A stretch of DNA of 64,000 bases from Flavihumibacter profundi (lineage in GTDB: Bacteria; Bacteroidota; Bacteroidia; Chitinophagales; Chitinophagaceae). The notes beneath the pieces are model-generated. The model ran no database searches. It saw only the letters and a program-made list of their open reading frames with translations, and had not been told where the DNA came from. The position numbers and the translations under genes are program-made. The stretch lies in NCBI RefSeq assembly GCF_020076305.1, contig NZ_JAIQXE010000003.1, positions 496,001-560,000 on the forward strand. The letters run 5' to 3'. Positions 53,131 through 61,395 of this stretch are shown here, in pieces (position 1 is the first letter of the stretch; each line of letters begins with the position of its first letter).

Positions 53131-53538
53131 ATGAAAAAATTATTTGTTATTCTCATTTTAGCCATCGGCTTTGCCAGCATTAGTTTTACTGTTATTAAGG
53201 AACAGCAGGCAAAGCCCTGGGCCGTACCGGACAATTACCAGAAAATGAAAAACCCGGTAGCAGCTGATGCCACTTCATTGGCTGATGGAAAAACCTTATG
53301 GAGTACCCATTGCAAATCCTGCCATGGTGCAAAAGGATTGGGTGATGGTTCTAAAGCTGCGCAGCTAAAAACTGAACCTGGTGACTTTTCCACCGCTACA
53401 ACACAGTCTCAGTCTGATGGGGCATTATTTTATAAAATTTCAGAAGGCAGGGATGATATGCCAAGCTTTAAAAAGAAATTACCAGAAGCTGATGAAAGAT
53501 GGACACTGGTGAATTATATACGGTCATTAAAAAAATAA
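53131..53538 (+). CDS. Monohaem cytochrome c
   Basis: A periplasmic class I cytochrome of 135 residues with an N-terminal signal sequence or anchor (residues 1-22). The haem site is CKSCH at 61-65 in WSTHCKSCHGAKGLGDGS, with the axial methionine likely in DDMPSFKKKLPE and the closing helix WTLVNYIRSLKK. The spacing is typical of single-haem cytochromes that shuttle electrons from quinol complexes to oxidases. It has 88 bases of its own upstream space and is followed by a strong terminator, so it may be expressed separately from the downstream FeS/NrfD genes. Confidence 0.93.
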   Translation: MKKLFVILILAIGFASISFTVIKEQQAKPWAVPDNYQKMKNPVAADATSLADGKTLWSTHCKSCHGAKGLGDGSKAAQLKTEPGDFSTATTQSQSDGALFYKISEGRDDMPSFKKKLPEADERWTLVNYIRSLKK

Positions 53539-53558
53539 ACCGCAGTATATATGAATTT

Positions 53559-53591
53559 AACCGGCCTGTTAAAAACAGGCCGGTTTTTTTT
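53559..53591 (+). terminator. Intrinsic terminator after cytochrome c gene
   Basis: A stem of about 12 base pairs (AACCGGCCTGTT paired with ACAGGCCGGTT, core CCGGCCTGT at 53561-53569 and ACAGGCCGG at 53575-53583) with an A-rich loop and eight T at 53584-53591. It is the best terminator in the window and splits the redox cluster into two transcription units. Confidence 0.88.
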
Positions 53592-53709
53592 ATGCTTAAT
53601 CAGCCCAACCTTATGATTAAGATCATATAGCTGCCTAAGGAAAGTAATAAAATGATCAATGTTTACGCAATAATTTACACTATCAATTATTCAATTCAGA
53701 TTAATAATT

Positions 53710-53949
53710 ATGGAACAACAAACCAAAAACCAAACCCGGAAAAAGTTCCTGTTGTGGGGTGCAGCAGCGCTGTCATCAATTGGCATTCTAAAGTATTTCA
53801 GAAGCCCGAAAACACAAAAAACTGAAACTGTAAAGATGCTTTCCCAGGATGGAACCCTGGTGGAAATTGATAAATCCCTTTTGGCCAATGCAACCAAAAA
53901 AATAAGCAACGCCGAATTACAGCAATGGGTTAATAAAAATAATCCCTAA
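53710..53949 (+). CDS. Small signal-anchored protein of the redox cluster
   Basis: A protein of 79 residues. The N-terminal stretch TRKKFLLWGAAALSSIGIL resembles a weak Tat or membrane-anchor signal. Then comes ETVKMLSQDGTLVEIDKSLL, which closely repeats a segment of the adjacent FeS subunit (EKVKLLSVNGEIIEIDKAFL), followed by a helix ISNAELQQWVNKN. It is 15 bases before the FeS gene and likely co-translated. Function is unknown; the shared motif suggests both bind the same partner. Promoter not clear; the gene begins 118 bases after the terminator. Confidence 0.75.
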   Translation: MEQQTKNQTRKKFLLWGAAALSSIGILKYFRSPKTQKTETVKMLSQDGTLVEIDKSLLANATKKISNAELQQWVNKNNP

Positions 53950-53964
53950 TCAATTTAAACTGCA

Positions 53965-54897
53965 ATGGAAAATACTGATAAATCAAGAAGGGAATTCCTC
54001 ATATCTGGCCTAATGGCTACAGCCGCCCTGGCTGGGTGCGGCGAAAACAACAATCCTTTCGCGCCAGACCAGGAAGTAAAACTTACTGGTGAAAAAGTAA
54101 AATTACTTTCCGTAAACGGGGAGATCATAGAAATTGACAAGGCATTTTTAAAACCAGTGCCCGATCTGCCCACATTATCCAATAGTGAGGAAAGAAAAGG
54201 GATTCCAGGTAAGAAATTTGCCATGGTAATTGACCTGTCGAGGTGTAAAAACCTTAAAAAATGCCAGTCAGCCTGCAACCATATGCATTTTGTACATCCC
54301 GGACAAAGTTGGATAAAAGTGCTTTCCATGCAGGATTCAGAGCAATCTTCACCATACTGGCAACCAACTACCTGCATGCATTGTGATGAACCACCATGCG
54401 TTAAGGTTTGTCCTGTTGATGCTACTTTTAAAAGGCAGGATGGTATCGTTGCCATTGACAGCGACCGTTGTGTCGGTTGCCGGTTTTGTATGGCAGCCTG
54501 CCCTTACTCTACAAGGGTTTTTAACTGGGATGCCCCTGAAATGCCTGAAGAAGTTGCTAAACAACACTACTCCTGCGAAACCAGTGTACCCCAGAAAAAA
54601 GGAACTGTAGGCAAATGCGATTTTTGTCCCGATATGGTTAGAAAAGGCGCACTACCACATTGCGTTTCAGCATGCCCTAATGGCGTATTTCTTTTTGGGG
54701 ACATAAACGAAGATTCTGTTACAAACGGGGCCGAAACTTTCCGCTTCAGTGACCTGATAAAGGATAAAGCCGGGTACAGGCTAATGGAAGACCTTGGCAC
54801 AAAACCCAGCGTTTATTACCTGCCTCCTGTTAGCCGGAATTTCCCATATGAAACCGGTGTTGAAAACCAAAACCCCGATGATTTACACCACCATTAA
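53965..54897 (+). CDS. Exported 4Fe-4S ferredoxin-like subunit (DmsB/NrfC/PsrB type)
   Basis: An electron-transfer subunit of 310 residues. A Tat signal SRREFLISGLMATAALAG ends with a lipobox-like LAGC (Cys25). Cluster motifs are CKNLKKCQSAC (94-104), CMHCDEPPCVKVCP, CVGCRFCMAACPYS and CDFCPDMVRKGALPHCVSACP. In the first set the second cysteine is replaced by Leu97, so one cluster has only three cysteines from this motif and may be a 3Fe-4S type. The following gene is an NrfD/PsrC subunit, the usual partner. No molybdopterin subunit is encoded nearby. Confidence 0.93.
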   Translation: MENTDKSRREFLISGLMATAALAGCGENNNPFAPDQEVKLTGEKVKLLSVNGEIIEIDKAFLKPVPDLPTLSNSEERKGIPGKKFAMVIDLSRCKNLKKCQSACNHMHFVHPGQSWIKVLSMQDSEQSSPYWQPTTCMHCDEPPCVKVCPVDATFKRQDGIVAIDSDRCVGCRFCMAACPYSTRVFNWDAPEMPEEVAKQHYSCETSVPQKKGTVGKCDFCPDMVRKGALPHCVSACPNGVFLFGDINEDSVTNGAETFRFSDLIKDKAGYRLMEDLGTKPSVYYLPPVSRNFPYETGVENQNPDDLHHH

Positions 54898-54908
54898 AAC
54901 TCCTGCTC

Positions 54909-56228
54909 GTGGAAAAAAATACTATTTTATCAAGCGAACAAATCACCCAGGACCTTCTGCCGAAAAAATTCGGAAAGATCGGGTTAATCTGGACAACCAC
55001 ACTGGTCATCATCTGTTTAATAGGCGCTTACGCTTATTTCCGACAGCTTAAATACGGACTGGCTGTCACCAATATGCGCGACTATGTTTCCTGGGGCATC
55101 TACATATCCAACTTTGTATTCTTTGTGGCCATCAGCCTTGTTGGCTCACTAATTACTGCGATCTTCCGGATAGCAAAAGTTAAATGGGCAACCCCGCTGA
55201 CAAGGATTGCAGAAATAATTGCTGTTTCAGCAATCGTATTTGCATCCCTCATAATAATAGTAGATATGGGCCGGCCTGAAAGGTTCATGAACCTGTTCCT
55301 GCACGGCCGCATCCAATCACCAATTATGTGGGACGTGATTGTAATCGCAACCTATTTTTGCATAAGCCTTTTATTACTGTATTTACCATTATTACCCGAT
55401 CTTAAAATACTGATCAGGTTCAAAGAAAAAACCACGAACTCCCTGTATAAATTGTATCGTTTCCAAGGCTCATTCTGGAAAGGAACAAGGGAGCAATTTA
55501 AAATCAGTGAAAAGTCCATCAACGTTCTTTGTATAACAATTATACCTGTTGCCTTTTGTATCCATACGGTAACCTCCTGGTTATTTGCAACGACTTACCG
55601 ACCGGGCTGGGACAGTACTAACTTCGGCGCATATTTCATATCTGGCGCATTCCTTGTGGGGGCAGGTGGTGTAGTAGTGGCCATGTATGTTTTCCGGAAA
55701 TACTATAAGCTGGAAAAATATATCACTGAATTACATTTTGAAAATATGGGCCGTATAGTGGTTTTACTTGCCTTGCTATACCTGTATTTTAATGTTAATG
55801 AATACCTGGTTCCGGCCTTCAAAATGAAGAAATCAGAGGAAGCCCATTTAGCCAGTTTGTTTACGGGGGATTTTGCACCTATGTTCTGGTTTGCGATACT
55901 GGTAGGCATGATCCTTCCCATTATTATACTGTTGTTTAAAAAAGGAAGGAAACCGTTTCCAATGTTTATTGCCGGGGTAATGATAGTTGTAGGTGCCTGG
56001 TTTAAACGGTACCTCATCGTAACCCCTACATTACTGCACCCATTTTTGCCCATGCAGGAAGTGCCGGCAAATTTTCACCATTACTTCCCCAGCTGGGAAG
56101 AATGGGCCATAGCCATGGGTTCCCTGGCAGGCGCCTTACTGGTGATTACTTTTTTTGCAAGAATCTACCCTATCATTCCTATTCAAGAAACTATAACCGA
56201 ACAACATGAAGAGCAAGAACATCAATAA
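54909..56228 (+). CDS. NrfD/PsrC-family quinol-interacting membrane subunit
   Basis: A 439-residue membrane protein with a GTG start at 54909. About nine helices are visible, including WTTTLVIICLIGAYAYFRQL, VSWGIYISNFVFFVAISLVGSLI, IAVSAIVFASLIIIVDMGRPERF (a family hallmark), VIVIATYFCISLLLLYLPLLP, ITIIPVAFCIHTVTSWLFATTYRPGW and ISGAFLVGAGGVVVAMYVF. The SWLFATTYRPGWDST and EYLVPAF segments are shared with alternative complex III ActC and PsrC. It oxidises or reduces quinol and passes electrons to the FeS subunit 11 bases upstream. Its end overlaps the next gene by 23 bases. Confidence 0.9.
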   Translation: MEKNTILSSEQITQDLLPKKFGKIGLIWTTTLVIICLIGAYAYFRQLKYGLAVTNMRDYVSWGIYISNFVFFVAISLVGSLITAIFRIAKVKWATPLTRIAEIIAVSAIVFASLIIIVDMGRPERFMNLFLHGRIQSPIMWDVIVIATYFCISLLLLYLPLLPDLKILIRFKEKTTNSLYKLYRFQGSFWKGTREQFKISEKSINVLCITIIPVAFCIHTVTSWLFATTYRPGWDSTNFGAYFISGAFLVGAGGVVVAMYVFRKYYKLEKYITELHFENMGRIVVLLALLYLYFNVNEYLVPAFKMKKSEEAHLASLFTGDFAPMFWFAILVGMILPIIILLFKKGRKPFPMFIAGVMIVVGAWFKRYLIVTPTLLHPFLPMQEVPANFHHYFPSWEEWAIAMGSLAGALLVITFFARIYPIIPIQETITEQHEEQEHQ

Positions 56229-57111
56229 TATAGGCAGGGCCATCCTTTTACTGGTAATGGCCATGCCCCTTGGTGCAGCAGCCCAGCAAGACTCTGTTAA
56301 ACCAAAGCTGCTTTTAAATGTGGGTTATTACATGAATAATAACCAGATGATGTACCTGTTAGCAAATACAAAAGCAAAAATTTCCGGGAAGTTTAAACAG
56401 GTGCCGGGAATAGCTGTAACTGTTTACCTGGATAAGGAATCCCCTGATCAGTTAATCGGTAAAACTATTACCAATGAAGAGGGATTAGGAAAACTGATTA
56501 TTCCTGCTTCATTGAAATCAGTTTGGGATGCATCAGCACAACATCAATTCATAGGTAGTACGGAAGCCACAAAAGAGTATGAATCCGCCACTGCTGAAAC
56601 TGATATTACCAAATCAAAGATTACCGTAGACACCATTTCTGATGGGGAAACCAGGAAAATTGCTGTATCGGTTTCAGCATATAATGGCAAGGATTGGATA
56701 CCAGCCCCTGATGTAGAACTTAAAGTAGGTGTTGCCAGGATAGGTGGAAGCCTTCTTACAGCAGGGGATGAAGCTACCTATACTACAGATTCCACTGGAA
56801 AAGTTTCCGCTGAATTATTAAAAAAGAACCTGCCTGGTGATGAAAAAGGTAACCTTATATTGGTTGCCAGGGTGGATGAAAATGATACCTATGGTAATTT
56901 GAAAGTTGAAAAATCTGTTCCCTGGGGCATTGCAGTAAAACCAAACGAGCATTTCTTTGACCAACGTACACTATGGTCTACCCGTTTCAAAACACCAATC
57001 TGGTTGCTTGCAATGGCTTATTCAATAGTGCTTGGTGTATGGGGAACTATTATTTACCTGGTCTTTCAAATCATCAAAATTAAAAAACTGGGCACTTCTG
57101 GCGAGTTGTAG
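56206..57111 (+). CDS. Unrecognised membrane-anchored beta-rich protein of the redox cluster
   Basis: A protein of 301 residues: signal peptide (cleavage near GAAAQQ, residue 27), a periplasmic region of beta-sandwich character with two Ig-like repeats (KFKQVPGIAVTVYLDKES..GKTITNEEGLGKLIIP and WIPAPDVELKVGVARIGG..YTTDSTGKVSAELL), and one C-terminal helix (PIWLLAMAYSIVLGVWGTIIYLVF) followed by a short basic tail IIKIKKLG. The topology suggests a scaffold anchored in the inner membrane. Overlap with the NrfD gene implies translational coupling and complex membership. Confidence 0.75.
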   Translation: MKSKNINNIGRAILLLVMAMPLGAAAQQDSVKPKLLLNVGYYMNNNQMMYLLANTKAKISGKFKQVPGIAVTVYLDKESPDQLIGKTITNEEGLGKLIIPASLKSVWDASAQHQFIGSTEATKEYESATAETDITKSKITVDTISDGETRKIAVSVSAYNGKDWIPAPDVELKVGVARIGGSLLTAGDEATYTTDSTGKVSAELLKKNLPGDEKGNLILVARVDENDTYGNLKVEKSVPWGIAVKPNEHFFDQRTLWSTRFKTPIWLLAMAYSIVLGVWGTIIYLVFQIIKIKKLGTSGEL

Positions 57112-57132
57112 TATTTTTTTTCTTAATAAAGG

Positions 57133-57164
57133 AACCCTGGTTTAATTGAAGACCAGGGTTTTTT
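57133..57164 (+). terminator. Intrinsic terminator of the redox operon
   Basis: AACCCTGGT (57133-57141) pairs with ACCAGGGTT (57152-57160) around a 10-base loop and is followed by a T run to 57164. It lies 22 bases after the last gene of the redox operon. Confidence 0.8.
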
Positions 57165-57267
57165 ATGCCTATTTCAATTGTTTAGCTTTAAAACTGCACC
57201 TTTTAAGAATTTTTTTCAAAGAATGGTGCTAGTTTTAAGCCTTTCAACAATTCAACAAATTGCAATA

Positions 57268-58092
57268 ATGACCCGTATTACTGAAGAACCTTCCCAACAC
57301 AGGCACCTGGAAACTAAATCCATCGAAGAAATCACTGTCCTTATTAACCAGGAAGACAAATCAGTTCCTTTAGCGATTGAAAAAGCACTGCCGCAAATTA
57401 ACCGGCTTATTGGCGCTATAGTAACCCAGCTAAAAAATGGCGGCAGGTTTTTTTATCTCGGTGCTGGCAGCGGAGGAAGGCTTTCAGTACTTGACGCCCT
57501 CGAATTGCCTACCACCTATGGCATACCAAAAGGAATTTTCAATGTAATATTAGCCGGGGGTGTTGACAGGCTTGCTGAAGCGCCTGAAGAAAAAGAAGAC
57601 GAATACGAAACCGGCTGGCGTGAACTCGAAAAGCAGCATATCTCAAAAAAGGACCTGGTCCTCGGTATTTCAGCAAGCGGAACAACTCCCTTTGTTCTTG
57701 GTGCATTAACCTGGTGCAGGCAGCATGGCATCCCAACAGGCTGCTTAGTCAGCAACCCTGGTTCGCCTATTGCAGAACAGGCCGACTTCCCGGTAGAAGT
57801 GATTACAGGCCCCGAATTCATAACAGGAAGTACACGCATGAAATGCGGCTCTGCACAGAAGCTGATCTTCGACATGATCAGCACTACTACCATGATTCAA
57901 CTCGGCAGGGTAAAAGATAATAAAATGGTCAATGTATTGCTGATTAACGATAAGATCACCGACCGGGCAGTTAAAATGCTTATGGAATTGGCTGCATTAT
58001 CCGATTACGAAAAAGCAAAAGCACTTTTGCTGGAGCAAGGCAGTGTACAAAATGCATTAGACTATTTATCCGGACTAACTGAAAACAAATAA
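57268..58092 (+). CDS. murQ: N-acetylmuramic acid 6-phosphate etherase
   Basis: A cytosolic lyase of 274 residues splitting MurNAc-6-phosphate into GlcNAc-6-phosphate and D-lactate during cell-wall recycling. ATG at 57268 gives the usual start MTRITEEPSQHRHLETKS; the frame to 57178 adds 30 residues without family match. The SIS-domain motif is FYLGAGSGGRLSVLDALELPTTYG with the catalytic glutamate, then VLGISASGTTPFVLGAL and GPEFITGSTRMKCGSAQKL. It precedes a FucP-type permease gene by 8 bases. The MurNAc kinase that supplies its substrate is not in the window. Confidence 0.94.
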   Translation: MTRITEEPSQHRHLETKSIEEITVLINQEDKSVPLAIEKALPQINRLIGAIVTQLKNGGRFFYLGAGSGGRLSVLDALELPTTYGIPKGIFNVILAGGVDRLAEAPEEKEDEYETGWRELEKQHISKKDLVLGISASGTTPFVLGALTWCRQHGIPTGCLVSNPGSPIAEQADFPVEVITGPEFITGSTRMKCGSAQKLIFDMISTTTMIQLGRVKDNKMVNVLLINDKITDRAVKMLMELAALSDYEKAKALLLEQGSVQNALDYLSGLTENK

Positions 58093-58100
58093 TCCCGCAA

Positions 58101-59369
58101 TTGAAAACGACACCATTGAACCGGCATTTCCTGGGTAGCCGTCCCATCCTCATTATTGGCATTCTTTTTTTTGTTTTCGGATTTGTGACCTGGCTCGGAT
58201 CTGTATTAATTCCCTACCTGCGTATAGCCTGCCAGCTTAATAGCTTCCAGTCTTATTTTGTGGCTTTTTCATTTTATATCTCCTACACAGTGATGGCCAT
58301 TCCCTCATCGTGGGTGCTGGAAAAAATTGGCTTCAAAAAAGGAATGTCCGTTGGATTGCTCTTAATGGCTGTGGGCGCAGTTATATTTATTCCTGCAGCA
58401 CTTACCCGGTATTATTTTTTATTTCTGGTTGGACTATTTTTCCAGGGGGCCGGCCTGACTCTTTTGCAAACAGCTTCCAATCCTTATATCACTATTCTCG
58501 GGCCGAAAGAAAGTGCGGCCCGAAGAATCAGCATTATGGGCATTTGCAATGGCGTTGCGGGTGTTTTAGCCCCGCTGATCCTTGGATCAGTTATCCTCCA
58601 GGATGCAGATTCACTTACAGCAAGCATTGCCCTGATGGACCCCATGCATAAAGAAATGGCCCTGCATACCCTTGCTTCCAAGGCAATCCTCCCCTACACC
58701 ATCATGGTAGTATGCCTTATCCTGCTTTCTTTACTTATTCACTATTCCGGACTGCCCGAAGTAGATGCAGATATTGATGAAGAAGTGTCAACCCTTTCTT
58801 CCCACCGAAAAAAAAGTATCTGGCAGTTTCCGCACCTGCTGATTGGCGTATTTACTTTATTTCTGTATGTGGGCGTTGAAGTAATTGCCGTAGATACGAT
58901 TGCCGGTTTTGCACATGTACAGGGCTTTTCCCTGTCCAATGCAAAATTCTTCGCCAGCTTCACATTGCTTAATATGCTGGCCGGTTATTTTATCGGGATT
59001 ACCTGTATCCCCCGTTATATTAAGCAGGAAAATGCCTTGTTATTCTCATCCATTACCGGTGTTGCATTCGCAGTAACTGCCCTTCTTACCAATGGAACCA
59101 CCTCAGTTGTTTTTATCGCTTTATTAGGAGTAGCCAATGCACTGATGTGGCCTTCTATCTGGCCGCTGGCGATAGATGGACTTGGCCGTTTTACCAAAAC
59201 CGGCGCGTCCCTTTTAATTATGGCCATTGGTGGTGGCGCCCTTCTGCCATTATTATATGGTTACCTGGCCGACCGTTTTACAGCGCATTCCGCATACGGC
59301 ATTGTCATACCCTGCTATATCGTGATTTTTTATTACGCGGCTTATGGACATAAAATCAGAACCTCCTGA
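58101..59369 (+). CDS. FucP-type sugar MFS transporter
   Basis: A 12-helix major facilitator of 422 residues starting at TTG 58101 (no ATG at a sensible place). Features are ILFFVFGFVTWLGSVLIPYL, SYTVMAIPSSWVLEKIGFKKGM, FFQGAGLTLLQTASNPYI (the family block with QTAxNPY) and RISIMGICNGVAGVLAPLILG, all of the FucP/GluP group. These move fucose, glucose or other sugars with protons. Adjacent to murQ, the substrate could be MurNAc or an anhydro-muropeptide sugar, comparable to MurT in Tannerella (inference). It converges on lptC with 24 bases between. Confidence 0.92.
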   Translation: MKTTPLNRHFLGSRPILIIGILFFVFGFVTWLGSVLIPYLRIACQLNSFQSYFVAFSFYISYTVMAIPSSWVLEKIGFKKGMSVGLLLMAVGAVIFIPAALTRYYFLFLVGLFFQGAGLTLLQTASNPYITILGPKESAARRISIMGICNGVAGVLAPLILGSVILQDADSLTASIALMDPMHKEMALHTLASKAILPYTIMVVCLILLSLLIHYSGLPEVDADIDEEVSTLSSHRKKSIWQFPHLLIGVFTLFLYVGVEVIAVDTIAGFAHVQGFSLSNAKFFASFTLLNMLAGYFIGITCIPRYIKQENALLFSSITGVAFAVTALLTNGTTSVVFIALLGVANALMWPSIWPLAIDGLGRFTKTGASLLIMAIGGGALLPLLYGYLADRFTAHSAYGIVIPCYIVIFYYAAYGHKIRTS

Positions 59370-59393
59370 GCCGCTATAAAACAAGAAGCTATT

Positions 59394-60041
59394 TCACTTG
59401 ATTGCTTTGACTGTATCCCTGGCAAGCGTAGAATCTGTTCTTTTGGTAGAATCCCTGGGGGCGAGTGCGCCAAATCCCTGCTTAGGTACCAGGACTTCGC
59501 CGGTTACCTGTTTAATGATCCACCAGTTAAAGGACTGATCGGCCTCGAGTCCATTACCAAATATGGTTTTATCGGGCTGGTGAATCTGTACCGGCTTATC
59601 TGTATAAAACTTCTGGGTATTCTGGTCCCACCATAATTCATCACTGCGCAGTGTGTCTTTCTTAATATTAAAAACAACAACACTATCGCGCAGGAAGACC
59701 TTCTGCTGCGTTTCCTTATAGCGGCCGAACTTTGCATTCAACTGGCTTTCAACTTTGAGACTGTCGTTATAAAAATCAACATGCAGCGTCTTTGGAAATT
59801 CAATATAGGGTGTATCGGTCTGGTACCTGTTCATAACAGGAGCGGTTAACCGCGCTTTCATCTTTCCGCCCTGGCTAAGGTAGCTTTCAATATTCCTGGC
59901 TTCTTCAACAGCTATCCTTTTGGTTGATAAAGCCTGCAATTCCTCATTGCTGTTTTCACAGGACATCAAAAAAAGGCAGCACATAATGGGTGCTGCCAAA
60001 AACAATCCTGATACTTTAATATAAGGAAATCTGTTAATCAT
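59394..60041 (-). CDS. lptC: LptC-type LPS export lipoprotein
   Basis: A protein of 215 residues; the ATG at 60041 is preferred to the TTG at 60056. A signal sequence ends with the lipobox LFLMSC, so the Bacteroidota version is a lipoprotein rather than a membrane-anchored one. The beta-jellyroll of LptC is seen in KARLTAPVMNRYQTDTPYIEFPKTLHVDFYNDS, QLNAKFGRYKETQQKVFLRDSVVVFN and DELWWDQNTQKFYTDKPVQI, the conserved LWWD segment. It bridges LPS from LptFG to LptA. The start overlaps the upstream OMP gene by 8 bases. Confidence 0.9.
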   Translation of the reverse strand: MINRFPYIKVSGLFLAAPIMCCLFLMSCENSNEELQALSTKRIAVEEARNIESYLSQGGKMKARLTAPVMNRYQTDTPYIEFPKTLHVDFYNDSLKVESQLNAKFGRYKETQQKVFLRDSVVVFNIKKDTLRSDELWWDQNTQKFYTDKPVQIHQPDKTIFGNGLEADQSFNWWIIKQVTGEVLVPKQGFGALAPRDSTKRTDSTLARDTVKAIK

Positions 60042-61395
60042 ATTTGCGCTTAACAAACCAGAGATCGCTCAGGGTGAATCCCACGGATAACCTGAACAGG
60101 TTTTCTTTCAAAGCAGTATTGTTATCTCCATTGCGTCCAAATTCCAACCCAAGGTTAATGGTGGAATATTGATTACTGAACCGGTTCGGACGGACAGGCA
60201 GGCCAAATCCAAGCGTAACTGCATATTGCATGGATTGCTTATTGTTGAACTTGAAATAATTCGGGCCATAATTGAATCCCGCACGATAGGCTACGCGACC
60301 CCAAAAATTTGTACCGAATGCATCCGGAACCACCTGGCCGCCAAATTTAATTTTCCAGTTTGATGCCACACTATCTTTCTGTCCAAAAATCCTGAAATCA
60401 TCCCAACCGCTGGTTGTATAGTCAAAACCAACCAACCATTTATCAACTTTTTCCAAAGTAAATCCACCAGAATAAGACCCGGGGAAAGTTACTGTACCTG
60501 GTACATTAAGTTCTTTGTATACGGTATCCCTCGGTATCAGGCCGCCATTGGCATCATATACATAAGTGTCCCTGATGACATCTTTGTGTGCACTGTAGTC
60601 GGTCTTAAATTGTGCAGTAGCACCCAACACGAGGCGCATGGTCGGGCTTAACCTGGTTGAAAATTGAATTCCGGGTTGAAAAAAAATACCCCCGAAATTG
60701 ATTTTAGTTTCGTTGTTTCCCTTGTAGTAGGTTACGGTATCGTTTATAAATTCCTTCCTGGTGCTAAAGTCCTTTGTGCCAAAAAAATAACCGGTATTTA
60801 TACCAAAACTAAACTTCCCAAAAGACTTTCCCAGTCCCGCAAAAAACTGGTAGGAGCCCCCCGTACCCTGGTAAAACGTCAGGGTGGAATCAATGGAATT
60901 TCCGGTTTCAGGGTTTGCTTCCCTGGCAAATGACTGAATCTGGTAACTAACATTTGATACAGGCTTCAGTCCCAGGACCATGGCGAAATTTTTCTTCCGG
61001 CTCAATGGGATCCCCAATTGAACATAGGAAATATTCGCATATGTAGCTTTGTATTTATCTGTCTGCCCCTTTTCTGAAAGTACCTGGCTTTCAAAATCCA
61101 AGCCAAGGTCAAAGGAGGTTATTTTCAATTTGGCGTATGAAGCCGGGTTTAAAAAATTTACTGTCTGGGAGTGCGGGTACTGGTATTTGAAATCATAGCG
61201 GGCATCATAGTCAACATACCCGACCCCTATGCCGCCCATCCCCCTTGTTGCGATTGGGGTGCTTGGTACCAGGCTGCCCCAACCATACCGGGAAGAAGGA
61301 GAATTCTGCTGGGCATTGGTTACTACCCCGCAAAATAGCAGTACGGTTAACAATAATTGGGCTATTGGTCGTTTAATTACACTCGCTGATCGCAT
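60034..61395 (-). CDS. Outer-membrane beta-barrel protein (FadL-like shape)
   Basis: A 453-residue exported barrel with a signal peptide (cleavage near VTNAQQ, residue 29). The mature start SSRYGWGSLVPSTPIATRGMGGIGVGYVD and NFLNPASYAKL recall the FadL/PorV-like group. Many alternating strands follow (FAMVLGLKPVSNVSYQI, FSFGINTGYFFGTKDF, IFFQPGIQFSTRL), ending STINLGLEFG..LFRLSVGFTLSDLWFVKRKYD. In Bacteroidota this protein is usually encoded between coaX and lptC, but its role is unknown; a link to LPS or hydrophobic transport is plausible. It overlaps coaX by 23 bases and lptC by 8. Confidence 0.85.
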   Translation of the reverse strand: MRSASVIKRPIAQLLLTVLLFCGVVTNAQQNSPSSRYGWGSLVPSTPIATRGMGGIGVGYVDYDARYDFKYQYPHSQTVNFLNPASYAKLKITSFDLGLDFESQVLSEKGQTDKYKATYANISYVQLGIPLSRKKNFAMVLGLKPVSNVSYQIQSFAREANPETGNSIDSTLTFYQGTGGSYQFFAGLGKSFGKFSFGINTGYFFGTKDFSTRKEFINDTVTYYKGNNETKINFGGIFFQPGIQFSTRLSPTMRLVLGATAQFKTDYSAHKDVIRDTYVYDANGGLIPRDTVYKELNVPGTVTFPGSYSGGFTLEKVDKWLVGFDYTTSGWDDFRIFGQKDSVASNWKIKFGGQVVPDAFGTNFWGRVAYRAGFNYGPNYFKFNNKQSMQYAVTLGFGLPVRPNRFSNQYSTINLGLEFGRNGDNNTALKENLFRLSVGFTLSDLWFVKRKYD

